This document shows positions 1 to 7,709 of a stretch of 33,066 nucleotides of DNA, piece after piece. Position numbers and translations under genes: made by a program. The stretch is from Chthonomonadaceae bacterium. GTDB lineage: Bacteria > Armatimonadota > Chthonomonadetes > Chthonomonadales > Chthonomonadaceae. Every line of letters starts with the position of its first letter. Position 1 is the first letter of the stretch. The notes beneath the pieces are model-generated. The model saw only the letters and a program-made list of their open reading frames with translations, made no database searches and was not told the DNA's origin. The stretch covers positions 1 to 33,066 of the forward strand of contig JANXSG010000202.1 of assembly GCA_025352825.1 (NCBI GenBank), in the 5' to 3' direction.

Positions 1-306
1 CCAGAGATCTTCGAACGTCTTCTGTAATCGTCTAAGTGTCTGCTGCGCCAGTGCACGAGTACCTTTTGTGAGGATAACAGCTATATCGAATCCATTATCA
101 AAGCAGTAGGATATAATTCCAAGAAATGTCCTGGTCTTACCACTCTGGACTTTCCCAAGCAGCATGACAGGATGCCCTTAGGATACTAATAGTTTGCGCG
201 TAGTATTTTCGATACAGACTACCGACTCTGGTTCATAATCACCATCGACAACCGAACGTACAAATATTCCTCTTTCAAGCCTGAGTTGTTCGAGAGGTAC
301 TGGCAT
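1..306 (-). pseudogene. Helicase/ATPase-like gene of an R-M island, 5' part with in-frame stop, cut by window edge
   Basis: Reading leftwards from an ATG at 306-304, the first 42 codons are followed by TAA at 180-178. The same frame then continues open to the window edge. Just after the stop it encodes HPVMLLGKVQSGKT, a Walker A-like P-loop, then a hydrophobic strand and an ILTKGTRALAQQTL segment, as in DEAD/DEAH-type helicases that accompany restriction genes. A Shine-Dalgarno-like AAGGAA lies about 12 bases before the ATG. The gene sits 36 bases downstream of the Mrr-type endonuclease on the same strand, so the two probably form one unit. The good coding sense on both sides of the stop suggests a recent nonsense change (for example CAA to TAA) or a sequencing error. 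The exact helicase subfamily cannot be told from this fragment. Confidence 0.6.
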
Positions 307-341
307 AATAATGAAATTTTCCTTGTGGAAAGTCGGGAAGG

Positions 342-1349
342 CTATGAACTTGGTATTTCTTCATCGAGTACAAGTGTATAAATTCTTTGAAGTGGAAGCT
401 CGGCCCGCAAATCTTCTGGAAGCTTATCGTAGATATCGAACAAAGCGTTAATGATCTCTTTTCGACCCCATAACCTGACTCGAAAATAGAGTTCATTTCG
501 ACGAGCTTCAACCGCTTTCGTAAACCCATTCCACGAAACCAGAAGTCCATGATCGGCTTGCGCATCATGAACTGCTCCTATCAATGACTGTAGTGTTGGT
601 TGGTCAGTTACAAAATTACCTGATTTCACCTGTGCGACGAGGCGTGGATTATCGAGGCCAAGTATTCCCTGCCCAGCGACGGTATCGATGCCTTTATCTG
701 GACCTGCCGGTGCTACGTGAACGGAATACCCCTGCGCTGTGAGGATGGCAGCTATCAGTCGAGTGAAGTCATGACCCGTAAAAGCGCTGGCTAGGCGGCG
801 TTCAATCTGGTCGCGTGCAATTTGAGCCAGATCAACAGCGGCGTTTTCGAATTCTATTTCAGTGTTTGCAGTACCCGCACTTTTAGTTACGGTTTTTATC
901 CCTGTTTCAAAACCAGGATCTTTTCCTGACGAAATGATTTGTTCCGCTCTTCGCAATGCATCGTTTCGGCTGATTTCACAAACTGTCATGAACGCACCAA
1001 AACTAAAAAGTAGATCCTGGCGGAAGACATCTCGCTGAAGATCGGATTTGATCCATTTAATTTGTCGGCTAACACCACCATCGAATGTTGGGGAATAAGG
1101 GCTTATAACTTCGCCTATGGCAATCTGCGATCGAGTTTTCAATGGAACCACAACCAAATCACTCTTCTGCATAGTATTGCAGAACTGATTGAGTTGGGCA
1201 GCGAAATGTAGAAGTGTTTTTGGTTTCTCGTCTGGATACTCGGAATGCAAATTTTTAAGAATTGCGTCACGATCTTTTGCATCACGTAAATCACCAACGA
1301 TGAAACTTAGGATGAGTTCAGAGTTATCCAGTACATTGCGAATACGCGA
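342..1349 (-). pseudogene. Mrr-type restriction endonuclease, N-terminus lost
   Basis: The C-terminal half carries a restriction-endonuclease Mrr_cat fold: FTRLIAAILTAQGY, then GPDKGIDTVAG with the acidic catalytic residue, then RLVAQVKSG with the QxK strand. The protein ends with an RVRLWGRKEIINALFDIYD region typical of the family. The N-terminal half has the usual DLVVVPLKTRSQIAIGEV strand pair. The frame is open from an in-frame stop at 1352-1350. No ATG or GTG fits, and the only usable start is a TTG at 1250-1248 that would fall inside the conserved part (YPDEKPKTL). Roughly the first 20-35 residues seen in relatives are absent, and the sequence there runs into the methylase C-terminus. 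It probably once cut modified or unmodified DNA together with the neighbouring methylase. It is most likely inactive, although the catalytic part itself looks intact. Confidence 0.65.
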
Positions 1350-2507
1350 TCAATCTCGTCAGCAATCTGCTTGCTGTGCTTCGGGTAAAATTCATCATAG
1401 ATCACTTTTCCCGATTTTTTTAAGTTAATAGTCTTGCGCACCGCGTTTGATTTTATATCAATCATTATTTTATGAGCAAGAATAGTAAGCGCTGTTTTAT
1501 TCTTGGAAGTCATCTGTTCGTAACCAAGTGGAAAGTTTTCAACTTCGCGAGAGTTTAAATGTCGGCAATCAGATAAAATGATAAACCACCAGTAAAACAA
1601 CGAACTATTCATGATTGCAATCGTGACTAATGACGCTCCTTTTCCTTCTATTTTTGAGAGTTTTTATTTGTGTCGATGCCTGCTCACCTCCACGCTCATT
1701 CCAAAAATAGGGTATTGAATCCATAGCTCGAATCCAATAACGAGGTGCATTATGAAAATATAATGAATGTAAATCAGATTTCTTTAAGAGAGAAACTATA
1801 GGATGAAAATGTACTAATTTATTCCAAAGCGAGATTTCAAGTGAAGATTCAACTTTGGGCAATGAATTTGGAAATTTCAAGGAAGATATATCCGCGAAGT
1901 TGAGAAGAGAAAATAAAGATCCTCTCGCTTCCTCGTTCCATTTTATATACCGAGTTGAATGTGTTTTACTATCCGTATTATTTTCAAGAATATAGATCGC
2001 TAATCTTTGATCTACACCTACGAATAACTTTGCAGGGCGAATGTCATAGCTAGATATCCAAGAATTATGAGAGGAAGTCAATAGTTCTATAACTGAATTC
2101 ATACGATCTGTACAAAGGGCAGAATGCGGAATAATCATTCCAGTGCGCCCTTTTTTGCATAATATATTTTCATTATGCTCCATTACATAAGCATATAAAT
2201 TACCGCAGTTTATAGATTGAAAATCAAGAATTTGGTAATCTTTCCTGATTTTGCTATATTCAACATACGGAGGATTACCAATGATACAGTTAAAACCACC
2301 ATTCACCATTACATCATGAAATTCAACAAACCAATGGAATGGTTTGTGGGCTGATTTCCATATTAAAATATTTGTCTCCGACGTAATACCATACTTCAAC
2401 GCCAAGTAATGATCTAGTTGATCGCTAAGTCTACTTCGAGGTGTTTGGATAGTGTATTGCTTCTCATGGAATCGGAATCTTAGTAGGTAAGAAGTGATAA
2501 TGCATAC
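1307..2507 (-). pseudogene. Eco57I-like adenine-specific DNA methylase, truncated and frameshifted
   Basis: The upstream piece (open from about 2507 to 1605) contains GGFNCIIGNPPYVEYSK, the catalytic NPPY motif of N6-adenine methylases, preceded by PFHWFVEF as in Eco57I-type enzymes. The second piece (1612-1307) contains SSLFYWWFIILSDCRHLN and YDEFYPKHSKQIADEID, the usual C-terminal part of the same family. The two pieces are in different frames. Removing one A from the A5 run (minus strand, 1655-1651) joins them smoothly across LKIEGKGASLVTIAIMNSS. The several hundred residues usually found before the NPPY region, with the SAM-binding motif I, are missing because an in-frame stop lies at 2510-2508. 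The piece is visibly more AT-rich than the genes to its right. It would have protected host DNA from the Mrr-type partner. Confidence 0.7.
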
Positions 2508-2568
2508 TTATCACCTACACTTCGTTCAACTGATGGCTTGTTGAATTTGAAGGGAAGAAATTATTAGA

Positions 2569-2593
2569 CAGGATTTCAGGATTTACAGGATTT
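2569..2593. repeat. Three back-to-back copies of CAGGATTT
   Basis: The octamer CAGGATTT occurs at 2569-2576, 2577-2584 and 2586-2593, with one extra A before the third copy. Similar ACAGGATTT strings are familiar as noncoding dispersed repeats in many bacterial genomes. It lies in the 303-base gap between the methylase remnant and the dioxygenase gene, where no gene was found. Confidence 0.6.
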
Positions 2594-2709
2594 TATGATT
2601 GGAAGTTGGTGGATTAAGCCATTGTCCTTGATAAAACCGAATGATTTCAGCTTCACTAGATTATTCGAGCAGCCGCTTATCCCAGGCTGGATATATCCCT
2701 GTACTCTTG

Positions 2710-2756
2710 CTGAGATCGAGCAGACTTTAAGAGCTAAACACCTCTCTTGATCTCAG
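2710..2756. promoter_or_regulatory. Hairpin-forming inverted repeat upstream of the PhyH gene
   Basis: CTGAGATC (2710-2717) is repeated inverted as GATCTCAG (2749-2756). Including a G-T pair the stem extends to 11 base pairs around a 25-base loop. It lies about 55 bases before the dioxygenase start. No T run follows, so a simple terminator is not supported. It may be an operator or an mRNA leader structure. Confidence 0.25.
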
Positions 2757-2810
2757 TGGCAGTTTGAACCATGTCTCTATTTTTACACCACTAATACAGG
2801 GAGCACAGAA

Positions 2811-3629
2811 ATGAATGAGGAGAAAAGGTGGAACACATCGCATTGGAGCGAAAAGGAAACAGTACGTCGTGCAACTCCGGAACAGGTCAATTTTTTCCGG
2901 GAGCAGGGATATCTGAAGTTTGGGCGGATCTTCACTGAGGCGGAAATGAACGAACTAAACAGACATGTGGATGTCATGATCGCTGCTCTGCCTGAAGGCA
3001 AGCGCCCGGAATCGATGGATACACCACATTTTGAAGATCCCTGGCTGTTCAAATATCTCGCTGATGTACGAGTGCTTGATGTGATAGAGGACTTCATCGG
3101 ACCCGACATCGTTCTCTGGTCGAGCCACTTCATCGCCAAGCCCAAAGGTGACGGGTTTGCGGTACCCTGGCATACCGACGGCGCGTATTGGGGTAATCTA
3201 CTCAATCCGATGGAGGTCATCACACTCTGGCTGGCAGTGGACGAATCAACGGTGGAAAATGGATGTATGCATGTACTTCCGGGAACGCATAGAACGTTCA
3301 AGGATCATATAGATAACTACGTCCCAGTAGATAGTAATTCAAGCGTATTTAGTGATAGGATTCCCTCAGAACTGCTGCATGAGGAGACGGCAGTCGATCT
3401 TGAATTAGCGGTCGGTGAATGCCATTTTCACGATGTCTGGACGATTCATGGCTCGAACACGAACCATTCCGATAAAAGGCGGTGCGGATACACCATGCGT
3501 TACATGCCCGCACATGCTGTCATGCTGCGAAGGGAAGGCGGCAGAGAGCATCAACTCTACCTACTGCGAGCAAAGGATCGATCAGATGGTAAGAACGAAT
3601 ATACTCCAGTTCCAAGTCATGGTGAGTAA
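2811..3629 (+). CDS. Phytanoyl-CoA dioxygenase (PhyH) family protein
   Basis: This is a 272-residue Fe(II)/2-oxoglutarate-dependent oxygenase of the PhyH family. The facial triad is visible: H121 and D123 in PWHTDGAYW and the distal H213 in DVWTIHGSN. R224 (KRRCGYTMR) is a candidate 2-oxoglutarate carboxylate ligand. The N-terminal FFREQGYLKFGRIF helix-strand and the ENGCMHVLPGTH strand are also typical. The substrate cannot be read from sequence, because bacterial members hydroxylate very varied small molecules. The start is supported by AGGGAG at 2798-2803, seven bases before the ATG. There is no signal peptide, so it is cytoplasmic. It stands alone, with noncoding gaps on both sides, and has no obvious pathway partner in the window. 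Confidence 0.85.
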   Translation: MNEEKRWNTSHWSEKETVRRATPEQVNFFREQGYLKFGRIFTEAEMNELNRHVDVMIAALPEGKRPESMDTPHFEDPWLFKYLADVRVLDVIEDFIGPDIVLWSSHFIAKPKGDGFAVPWHTDGAYWGNLLNPMEVITLWLAVDESTVENGCMHVLPGTHRTFKDHIDNYVPVDSNSSVFSDRIPSELLHEETAVDLELAVGECHFHDVWTIHGSNTNHSDKRRCGYTMRYMPAHAVMLRREGGREHQLYLLRAKDRSDGKNEYTPVPSHGE

Positions 3630-3679
3630 GTTCATTAGGGCACTAACGTAAAGTGTGTGGGAATAAACAGTATTTTCTT

Positions 3680-3813
3680 TTTCTCGCGCAGAGCACGCAG
3701 TGTTCGCAGAGCGAAAATAGAAACAATGATTGCTTTCAACGAGATGGAAGCTCAGTGTAAATTTGGATTTATTTTTGAATTTCTCAGTGCCTCTGCGTAC
3801 TCTGCGCGAGAAA
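3680..3813. repeat. Inverted-repeat element with 21-bp arms (MITE-like or REP-like)
   Basis: The segment 3680-3700, beginning TTTCTCGCGCAGAG, matches the reverse complement of 3793-3813 at 20 of 21 positions. The arms enclose about 92 bases with no good coding frame. It fills most of the 365-base gap between the PhyH gene and the LolA-like gene; the rest of that gap shows nothing recognisable. Part of the arm (GAGTACGCAG) recurs at about 28204-28213, so the motif may be dispersed. It could be a small non-autonomous mobile element or an extragenic palindrome. Confidence 0.55.
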
Positions 3814-3994
3814 TTGTATCGGAAGTTTGTGGCTAAAAGTCCATACACTTTACTATAATGCCATTGTTAGAAGTCTGTGAGTACTTCAAACCCAAAGTCA
3901 GTTTTCCATGCTCATGGAGGATGGTTGCTGCGTCTTTTATACAGAACGAACATTTCTCTGTCCATTTATTTGCCTTGACCCCGAAAGGATAAGC

Positions 3995-4759
3995 ATGAAG
4001 AAATCCAATACACCCAGTGCTATGAAAACTATGATAGCGCTCTCCGTCGTATCGATATGGTCTACTGGCAGCCCAGCAAAAGCAGATATGACTGCATCTC
4101 AGATAGTGGATAGATGCAAGAGCACATACAGCTCACTCAAATCGTATAGTGGAACTACGAATGTTGTTTCCAAATCGACTATCGGTGGAGTAAATACTAC
4201 ATATAATACAACGGCAACGGTGCAGTTCGTTCGGCCTGGCAAAATCAAAGTCGAGATACCAAGAACGGATCCTGATAAGTACGCCTTCCTTTCGGATGGA
4301 ACAAAAACCTGGCAAACCATTAGTTCCAGCCCAGCAAAGTGGGTACTTGCTCAAAGCACTGAAGCGGCAATCTTTGCTTACACCGGAACTTCACGCAGGG
4401 CCGCGACCACCATCCCTGCTATCCTTACTGGTGCAGTGTGGGGCGATCCATTCATCGGGCTAAAGATGGGTAAAGTCACCCAGGAAATAGTAAATAGACA
4501 CGCAGTATATCGCATTGTATCAGAAATGCCGATACACCAGACCACGTTCTGGGTAGACCAAAAAATGTTTCTTCTAGTCAAAAGCCGTCAGATAAGCGAT
4601 ATTTCCAAAATGCTGGGACAGATACCAAAAGATAGCAAACCGTCAGTTAAAATGCCCACCTCTGGAATAACCGACATCACCGAAACTTTTACTGACATCC
4701 AGATAAACAAATCTGTAGCCTCATCTATTTTCAAGCGGCCTGCTGGAGCCCCGAAATAG
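3995..4759 (+). CDS. Exported LolA-like / DUF2092-type protein
   Basis: From the ATG at 3995 the product is 254 residues. This start is preferred over an upstream in-frame one at 3908 because GAAAGGA (about 3983-3989) sits just before it and because it gives a proper signal peptide: basic MKKSNTPSAMK, a hydrophobic stretch, then AKA near residue 30. The mature part has the pattern of LolA/LolB-fold proteins: an amphipathic helix with YSSLKSYSGTTNV, then VQFVRPGKIKVE and WQTISS strands, and a FWVDQKMFLLVKSRQ strand near the C-terminus. Such proteins bind acyl chains or lipoproteins in the periplasm, or have unknown roles. It lacks a lipobox cysteine. The family assignment is by fold pattern only, so the exact function is open. 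Confidence 0.6.
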   Translation: MKKSNTPSAMKTMIALSVVSIWSTGSPAKADMTASQIVDRCKSTYSSLKSYSGTTNVVSKSTIGGVNTTYNTTATVQFVRPGKIKVEIPRTDPDKYAFLSDGTKTWQTISSSPAKWVLAQSTEAAIFAYTGTSRRAATTIPAILTGAVWGDPFIGLKMGKVTQEIVNRHAVYRIVSEMPIHQTTFWVDQKMFLLVKSRQISDISKMLGQIPKDSKPSVKMPTSGITDITETFTDIQINKSVASSIFKRPAGAPK

Positions 4760-4831
4760 AGAAGTTCATACTTTATAAGAATTAATCGTCAACTTCGAGC
4801 CGTACATTTGGTATACTCGGGGATAGTGAAC

Positions 4832-4860
4832 TTGCAGCAAGCTTAAATATGACGTATAAT
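4832..4860 (+). promoter_or_regulatory. Sigma-70-type promoter of the Phd/PIN toxin-antitoxin pair
   Basis: TTGCAG (4832-4837) and TATAAT (4855-4860) are separated by 17 bases, the ideal spacing. Transcription would start near 4867 and give a leader of about 65 bases before the antitoxin ATG at 4932. A second, extended -10-like TTGGTATACT lies just upstream at 4808-4817. Confidence 0.6.
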
Positions 4861-4931
4861 ATGGAAAATATGAAACGATCGCAGTGTGTGTGATTTGACA
4901 TTCACAATGATGGATATCTAGGAATAGAAAC

Positions 4932-5159
4932 ATGCAACAATTAACTGTTGATCAAGCTAAAACAAAATTAATGGATCTCATTGATGCTGCAATTGCGGGT
5001 GAAGAGATCTTGATTTCAAAGGATGGTGGACAAACTGTTGAGTTGGTACCACGAATTATTCCGAAAAAAAAACGCCAGTTTGGAAGTGCAAAAGATTTGA
5101 TTTCCATGGAAGCAGATTTTGATACCCCTCTGGACGAGTTCAAAGAGTATATGGAATGA
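4932..5159 (+). CDS. Type II antitoxin, Phd/YefM (VapB-like) family
   Basis: This 75-residue protein starts MQQLTVDQAKTKLMDLIDAA, the N-terminal DNA-binding helix of Phd/YefM antitoxins. GEEILISKDGGQTVELVPR follows, the family's second beta-hairpin. The acidic tail (about residues 55-75, with MEADFDTPLDEFKEYME) is the expected toxin-binding, flexible part. Its stop overlaps the toxin start by four bases (ATGA at 5156-5159), so the two are translationally coupled. AGGAA lies just before the ATG. Such pairs normally repress their own promoter, which here is the one at 4832-4860. Confidence 0.88.
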   Translation: MQQLTVDQAKTKLMDLIDAAIAGEEILISKDGGQTVELVPRIIPKKKRQFGSAKDLISMEADFDTPLDEFKEYME

Positions 5160-5542
5160 GATATCTTCTAGATACACATACTCTAATTTGGTTTATTAGC
5201 GGCGATAATCAGTTGAGTACTCGATGTAGAAAATTGATCGAGGATAGTAATAACGAAATATATCTGAGTATAGCAAGCTTATGGGAGATGGCGATCAAGC
5301 ACAGTATTGGTAAACTCAATCTATCCCAGCCATTCAATAAGCTGTTTCCACTTCAATTAATCGAAAATGACATACTGTTGCTAGGGATCACTCTTGACCA
5401 TCTCTACGATGCTTGTGACCTTCCTCTTCATCACCGTGATCCATTTGACCGAATCATGGTTTCTCAAGCTCGAATTGAAGACCTACAATTAATTAGCGCT
5501 GACTCGATGCTTGATGGCTATGATATTCAGCGTGTGTGGTGA
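5156..5542 (+). CDS. PIN-domain toxin (VapC-like ribonuclease)
   Basis: This 128-residue PIN-domain protein has all the acidic residues expected of a metal-dependent RNase in place: D6 in YLLDTHTLIWF, E44 in SLWEMAIK, D95 and D98 in HHRDPFDRI, and D116 in ISADSMLD. The HHRDPFDR signature is typical of the subgroup paired with Phd-type antitoxins. Known members cut tRNA or rRNA and halt translation; the target here cannot be told. It overlaps its antitoxin by four bases. The sequence shows no damage, so the pair looks functional. Confidence 0.9.
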   Translation: MRYLLDTHTLIWFISGDNQLSTRCRKLIEDSNNEIYLSIASLWEMAIKHSIGKLNLSQPFNKLFPLQLIENDILLLGITLDHLYDACDLPLHHRDPFDRIMVSQARIEDLQLISADSMLDGYDIQRVW

Positions 5543-5565
5543 TAAATATATATGTAATGAGGTGA

Positions 5566-5997
5566 TTGGTAAATTTATTGAGTAATTCAGTATCAAATCG
5601 AAGATTACTGCTCCTACTTGCCCCCGTGCTTGGTGGACTGGTAGGAGCTATTCCATTGCCACCACTCATGAAGATGAAAATGGTTTCGTATATGGTCGGG
5701 TTTGCAGCCATATTGATGTTTTGCTTATTTCTGTATGATTTTAAAGTGCGAGCAGCTTTTCGCCCGCTATCCCTTTCGTATGGTTGATTTTTGGAGTTGG
5801 TTTTGCTTTGTTGAGCTATTCGGATCATGGCAAATACATGGCGAGTTCACAGAGATCATTTGCCAGTTACGATGGTATTCGGCTTACTTGGTACAACTGG
5901 GATTCTGTTGCTCATGGGATTAATAGGATTCGGGCAAGCCTGCCAAAAGAAAATGGAAATGTGGACACTGGAAAGAAATTTAAAATCTGAAGGGTAA
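5566..5997 (+). pseudogene. Small multi-pass membrane protein in three frames
   Basis: Three short coding pieces follow each other in different frames, each with a hydrophobic segment. 5566-5787 has RLLLLLAPVLGGLVGAIPL and MVGFAAILMFCLFLY. From about 5760 to 5845 another frame reads PAIPFVWLIFGVGFALLSYS. 5827-5997 gives MANTWRVHRDHLP, then a GLLGTTGILLLMGLIGF segment and a charged tail. Read together they make one plausible protein of about 145 residues with four membrane segments, broken by frameshifts near 5760 and 5830. Alternatively 5827-5997 (56 residues) is a separate small membrane protein. No family is recognised. The last piece ends eight bases before the AhpD-like start. Confidence 0.4.
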
Positions 5998-6004
5998 TAC
6001 ACTA

Positions 6005-6550
6005 TTGGCACATATCAATCTGCCTGAGGGCGTTCCTGGAATCAACGGGCCTCTAACGGCGTATCCTTACGTGCGACAGCCAATGTGTGATTTGGCAAAT
6101 GCCGTGATGACCGGGCCATCGTCGCTCACTAAAGGCGAGCGCGAACTGATTGCGGCGTTTGTATCGTCTCGCAACGAATGCCAATTCTGCACCAATAGCC
6201 ACTCAGCGGCGGCGAGGCATCTGCTTGGCTCCGAATGCGGTGTAGTAGCAGATGTGCTGAATGATTTATCAACGGCAGCGATCAGCGACAAGATGCGCAT
6301 ACTTCTAGATATCGCGGAGAAGGTTCGTCAGGACGGGCGACTTGTTACCACACCGGACATACAGCGTGCTCGAGATGCTGGAGCAGACGATCAGGCGATC
6401 CACGACACTGTGCTTATAACTGGGATGTTTTGCATGTTCAACAGATATGTGGACGGTTTGGCGACCTGGACACCCACAGATCCAGCCGTATACGAAGAGT
6501 CCGGTGCGCGAGTTGCTGCGAGCGGATATGGTACCAAGCGCTACGATTAG
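6005..6550 (+). CDS. AhpD-like / carboxymuconolactone decarboxylase family protein
   Basis: This 181-residue all-helical protein has the peroxidase-related motif of the AhpD/CMD family: E58-C59-x-x-C62 and H66 in NECQFCTNSHSAAA, next to the LTKGERELIAAFVS helix. In AhpD the CxxC and the histidine relay electrons to peroxiredoxin; many relatives are general alkylhydroperoxidase-like proteins of unknown partner. The start is a TTG at 6005, chosen because GAAGGG (5989-5994) is ideally spaced and relatives begin just before the INLPEG..GI segment. It is cytoplasmic. No peroxiredoxin gene is nearby. The C-terminus (WTPTDPAVYEESG) is typical of the uncharacterised peroxidase-related subgroup. Confidence 0.75.
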   Translation: MAHINLPEGVPGINGPLTAYPYVRQPMCDLANAVMTGPSSLTKGERELIAAFVSSRNECQFCTNSHSAAARHLLGSECGVVADVLNDLSTAAISDKMRILLDIAEKVRQDGRLVTTPDIQRARDAGADDQAIHDTVLITGMFCMFNRYVDGLATWTPTDPAVYEESGARVAASGYGTKRYD

Positions 6551-6568
6551 CCTACTTTCTTGAAATTT

Positions 6569-6576
6569 GGTATACT
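6569..6576 (+). promoter_or_regulatory. Extended -10-like element TTGGTATACT
   Basis: GGTATACT is preceded by TT, giving TGnTATACT, an extended -10 form. The same decamer occurs at 4808-4817. A TTGAAA at 6560-6565 and a TATAAT at 6580-6585 lie close by, but their spacing (14 bases) is short. It would serve the damaged reading frames that follow. Confidence 0.3.
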
Positions 6577-6729
6577 GTATATAATTGAAACAGTATAAAC
6601 TTCATTCACTCTCACATTCGTTATTTGGTGGAGAACATCTAAGGCAGAACAGGAAACAGCACAATATCGAGCAACTGCAGGCGAATTCTAGGCTTTTGGA
6701 GTGACCCTCAGCAAGCCCTCAATTCATTA

Positions 6730-6942
6730 ATGACTGCGTTAGGAGATGATACATTCGGCCCAATTGTAATATGGCCTTACAACAGGGGAGATTCTTATTT
6801 TAAATTTGCACAGCATGAAAGAATGCAAGATTTGAAAAGCCGTCGGAACACGCTCACCGCAGACGAGCAAGATGAATGGGAAGCATTAGTAGAACTTGCT
6901 TTTGTGCCGCAAACTCTCGTACCAGAGCTGCTTCGCCGGTAA
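6730..6942 (+). CDS. Small conserved-looking hypothetical protein before the HNH gene
   Basis: This 70-residue open frame contains GDDTFGPIVIWPYNRGDSY and an acidic-basic helical stretch (ERMQDLKSRRNTLTADEQDEWEAL). I do not recognise a named domain. It ends five bases before the TTG start of the broken HNH gene, so both are probably from one operon. Protein-like sequence continues upstream: NIEQLQANSRLLE in one frame stops at about 6702, and WSDPQQALNSL joins the 6730 frame. The true gene may therefore be longer and itself frameshifted near 6697. It should be read as uncertain and possibly degenerate. Confidence 0.35.
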   Translation: MTALGDDTFGPIVIWPYNRGDSYFKFAQHERMQDLKSRRNTLTADEQDEWEALVELAFVPQTLVPELLRR

Positions 6943-6946
6943 AATC

Positions 6947-7244
6947 TTGAATCCTCACTACACTGCAGTTGCTTCACGCGCTGAAAGTAGGTGCGAGTAT
7001 TGCCGCACCTGAACGCGTTTTCAATTTTGCCTTTGAGATTGAACATATCCAGCCCCTTTCTAAAGATGGAGACAGCTGCCTGGAAAATCTTGCACTGTCA
7101 TGTGAATCCTGCAACCTCTACAAATCCGATAAAACGCATGGGTGGCATGATTTTGAAGAGGAAATCTCGCACAATACTGGTATCGAACGCAGCGCGCCAA
7201 TTGGTTCGGCTTGTACAAGTCAAAATAGAGCCAGCAAACTATGA
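6947..7244 (+). pseudogene. HNH endonuclease, single frameshift
   Basis: From a TTG at 6947 the frame reads NPHYTAVASRAESRCEYCR, the classical N-terminus of a small HNH nuclease with its first zinc-knuckle pair (CxxC), and then hits TGA at 7010-7012. The next frame continues APERVFNFAFEIEHIQPLSKDGDSCLENLALSCESCN with the catalytic H of EIEHI and the second CxxC. A loss of two bases or a gain of one near 7004-7007 explains the break. The C-terminal part after SDKTHGW fades and does not match the usual LFNPR ending. Such proteins cut DNA and often occur in mobile or defence settings. This copy is non-functional as it stands. Confidence 0.7.
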
Positions 7245-7269
7245 AGTGATGTGTGCATTTCGGAACGAG

Positions 7270-7510
7270 ATGTCCTCTAGAAGATTGCTATTGATGAGCC
7301 TGATTTTACAAGCATTGACGCGCACCAGCCGGATTTTGATGGATATGCTTTGACCCGACAGATTAAGGATAACCCATCCACAGAATCTCTTCGAGTTATA
7401 TTATCATTCCATCAAACGCTGAATCCGAGATCGCAAAGGGAAAGTGCTCAGGCGCTGACCACTATTTAGCTCTATCCATGAACTCAATTAATCTCCTTCG
7501 GAAACTCTGA
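7270..7510 (+). pseudogene. Remnant of a response-regulator receiver (REC) domain
   Basis: One frame reads IDAHQPDFDGYALTRQIKDN followed by PSTESLRVILS. This resembles the region around the phosphoacceptor-side loop and helix 3/strand 4 of a receiver domain (usual form PDLILLDIMMPDMDGYE..RQIK). After a shift near 7410 another frame reads AESEIAKGKCSGADHYLALS and NSINLLRKL with a stop at 7508-7510, matching strand 5 and helix 5 (GADxYL..P). The central residues that include the phosphorylated aspartate are lost, and an in-frame TAG interrupts the 5' part near 7280. No start or output domain is visible. It is a decayed fragment, probably unexpressed. Confidence 0.5.
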
Positions 7511-7709
7511 TATATATGATGATTTTTATAAACGTACAATGTATTTCAAACATAAGTTGATCCAAGGCCGTGATCGAAGATAGCGGCACTATTTCCACTT
7601 CTAATATTTGAAGCGACAGATAACTGGTATAACTGGTATTCACACAGTGAAACGAATTCACACTTCACTGCAAATGTCGCTGTATCACTTTAACCTCAGG
7701 AGAGCAACT

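Noticed and set aside
2783-3301. 172-residue open frame antisense to the PhyH gene
   Set aside because: The PhyH frame has the iron ligands and a good start; the antisense frame is Ser-rich with no known domain.
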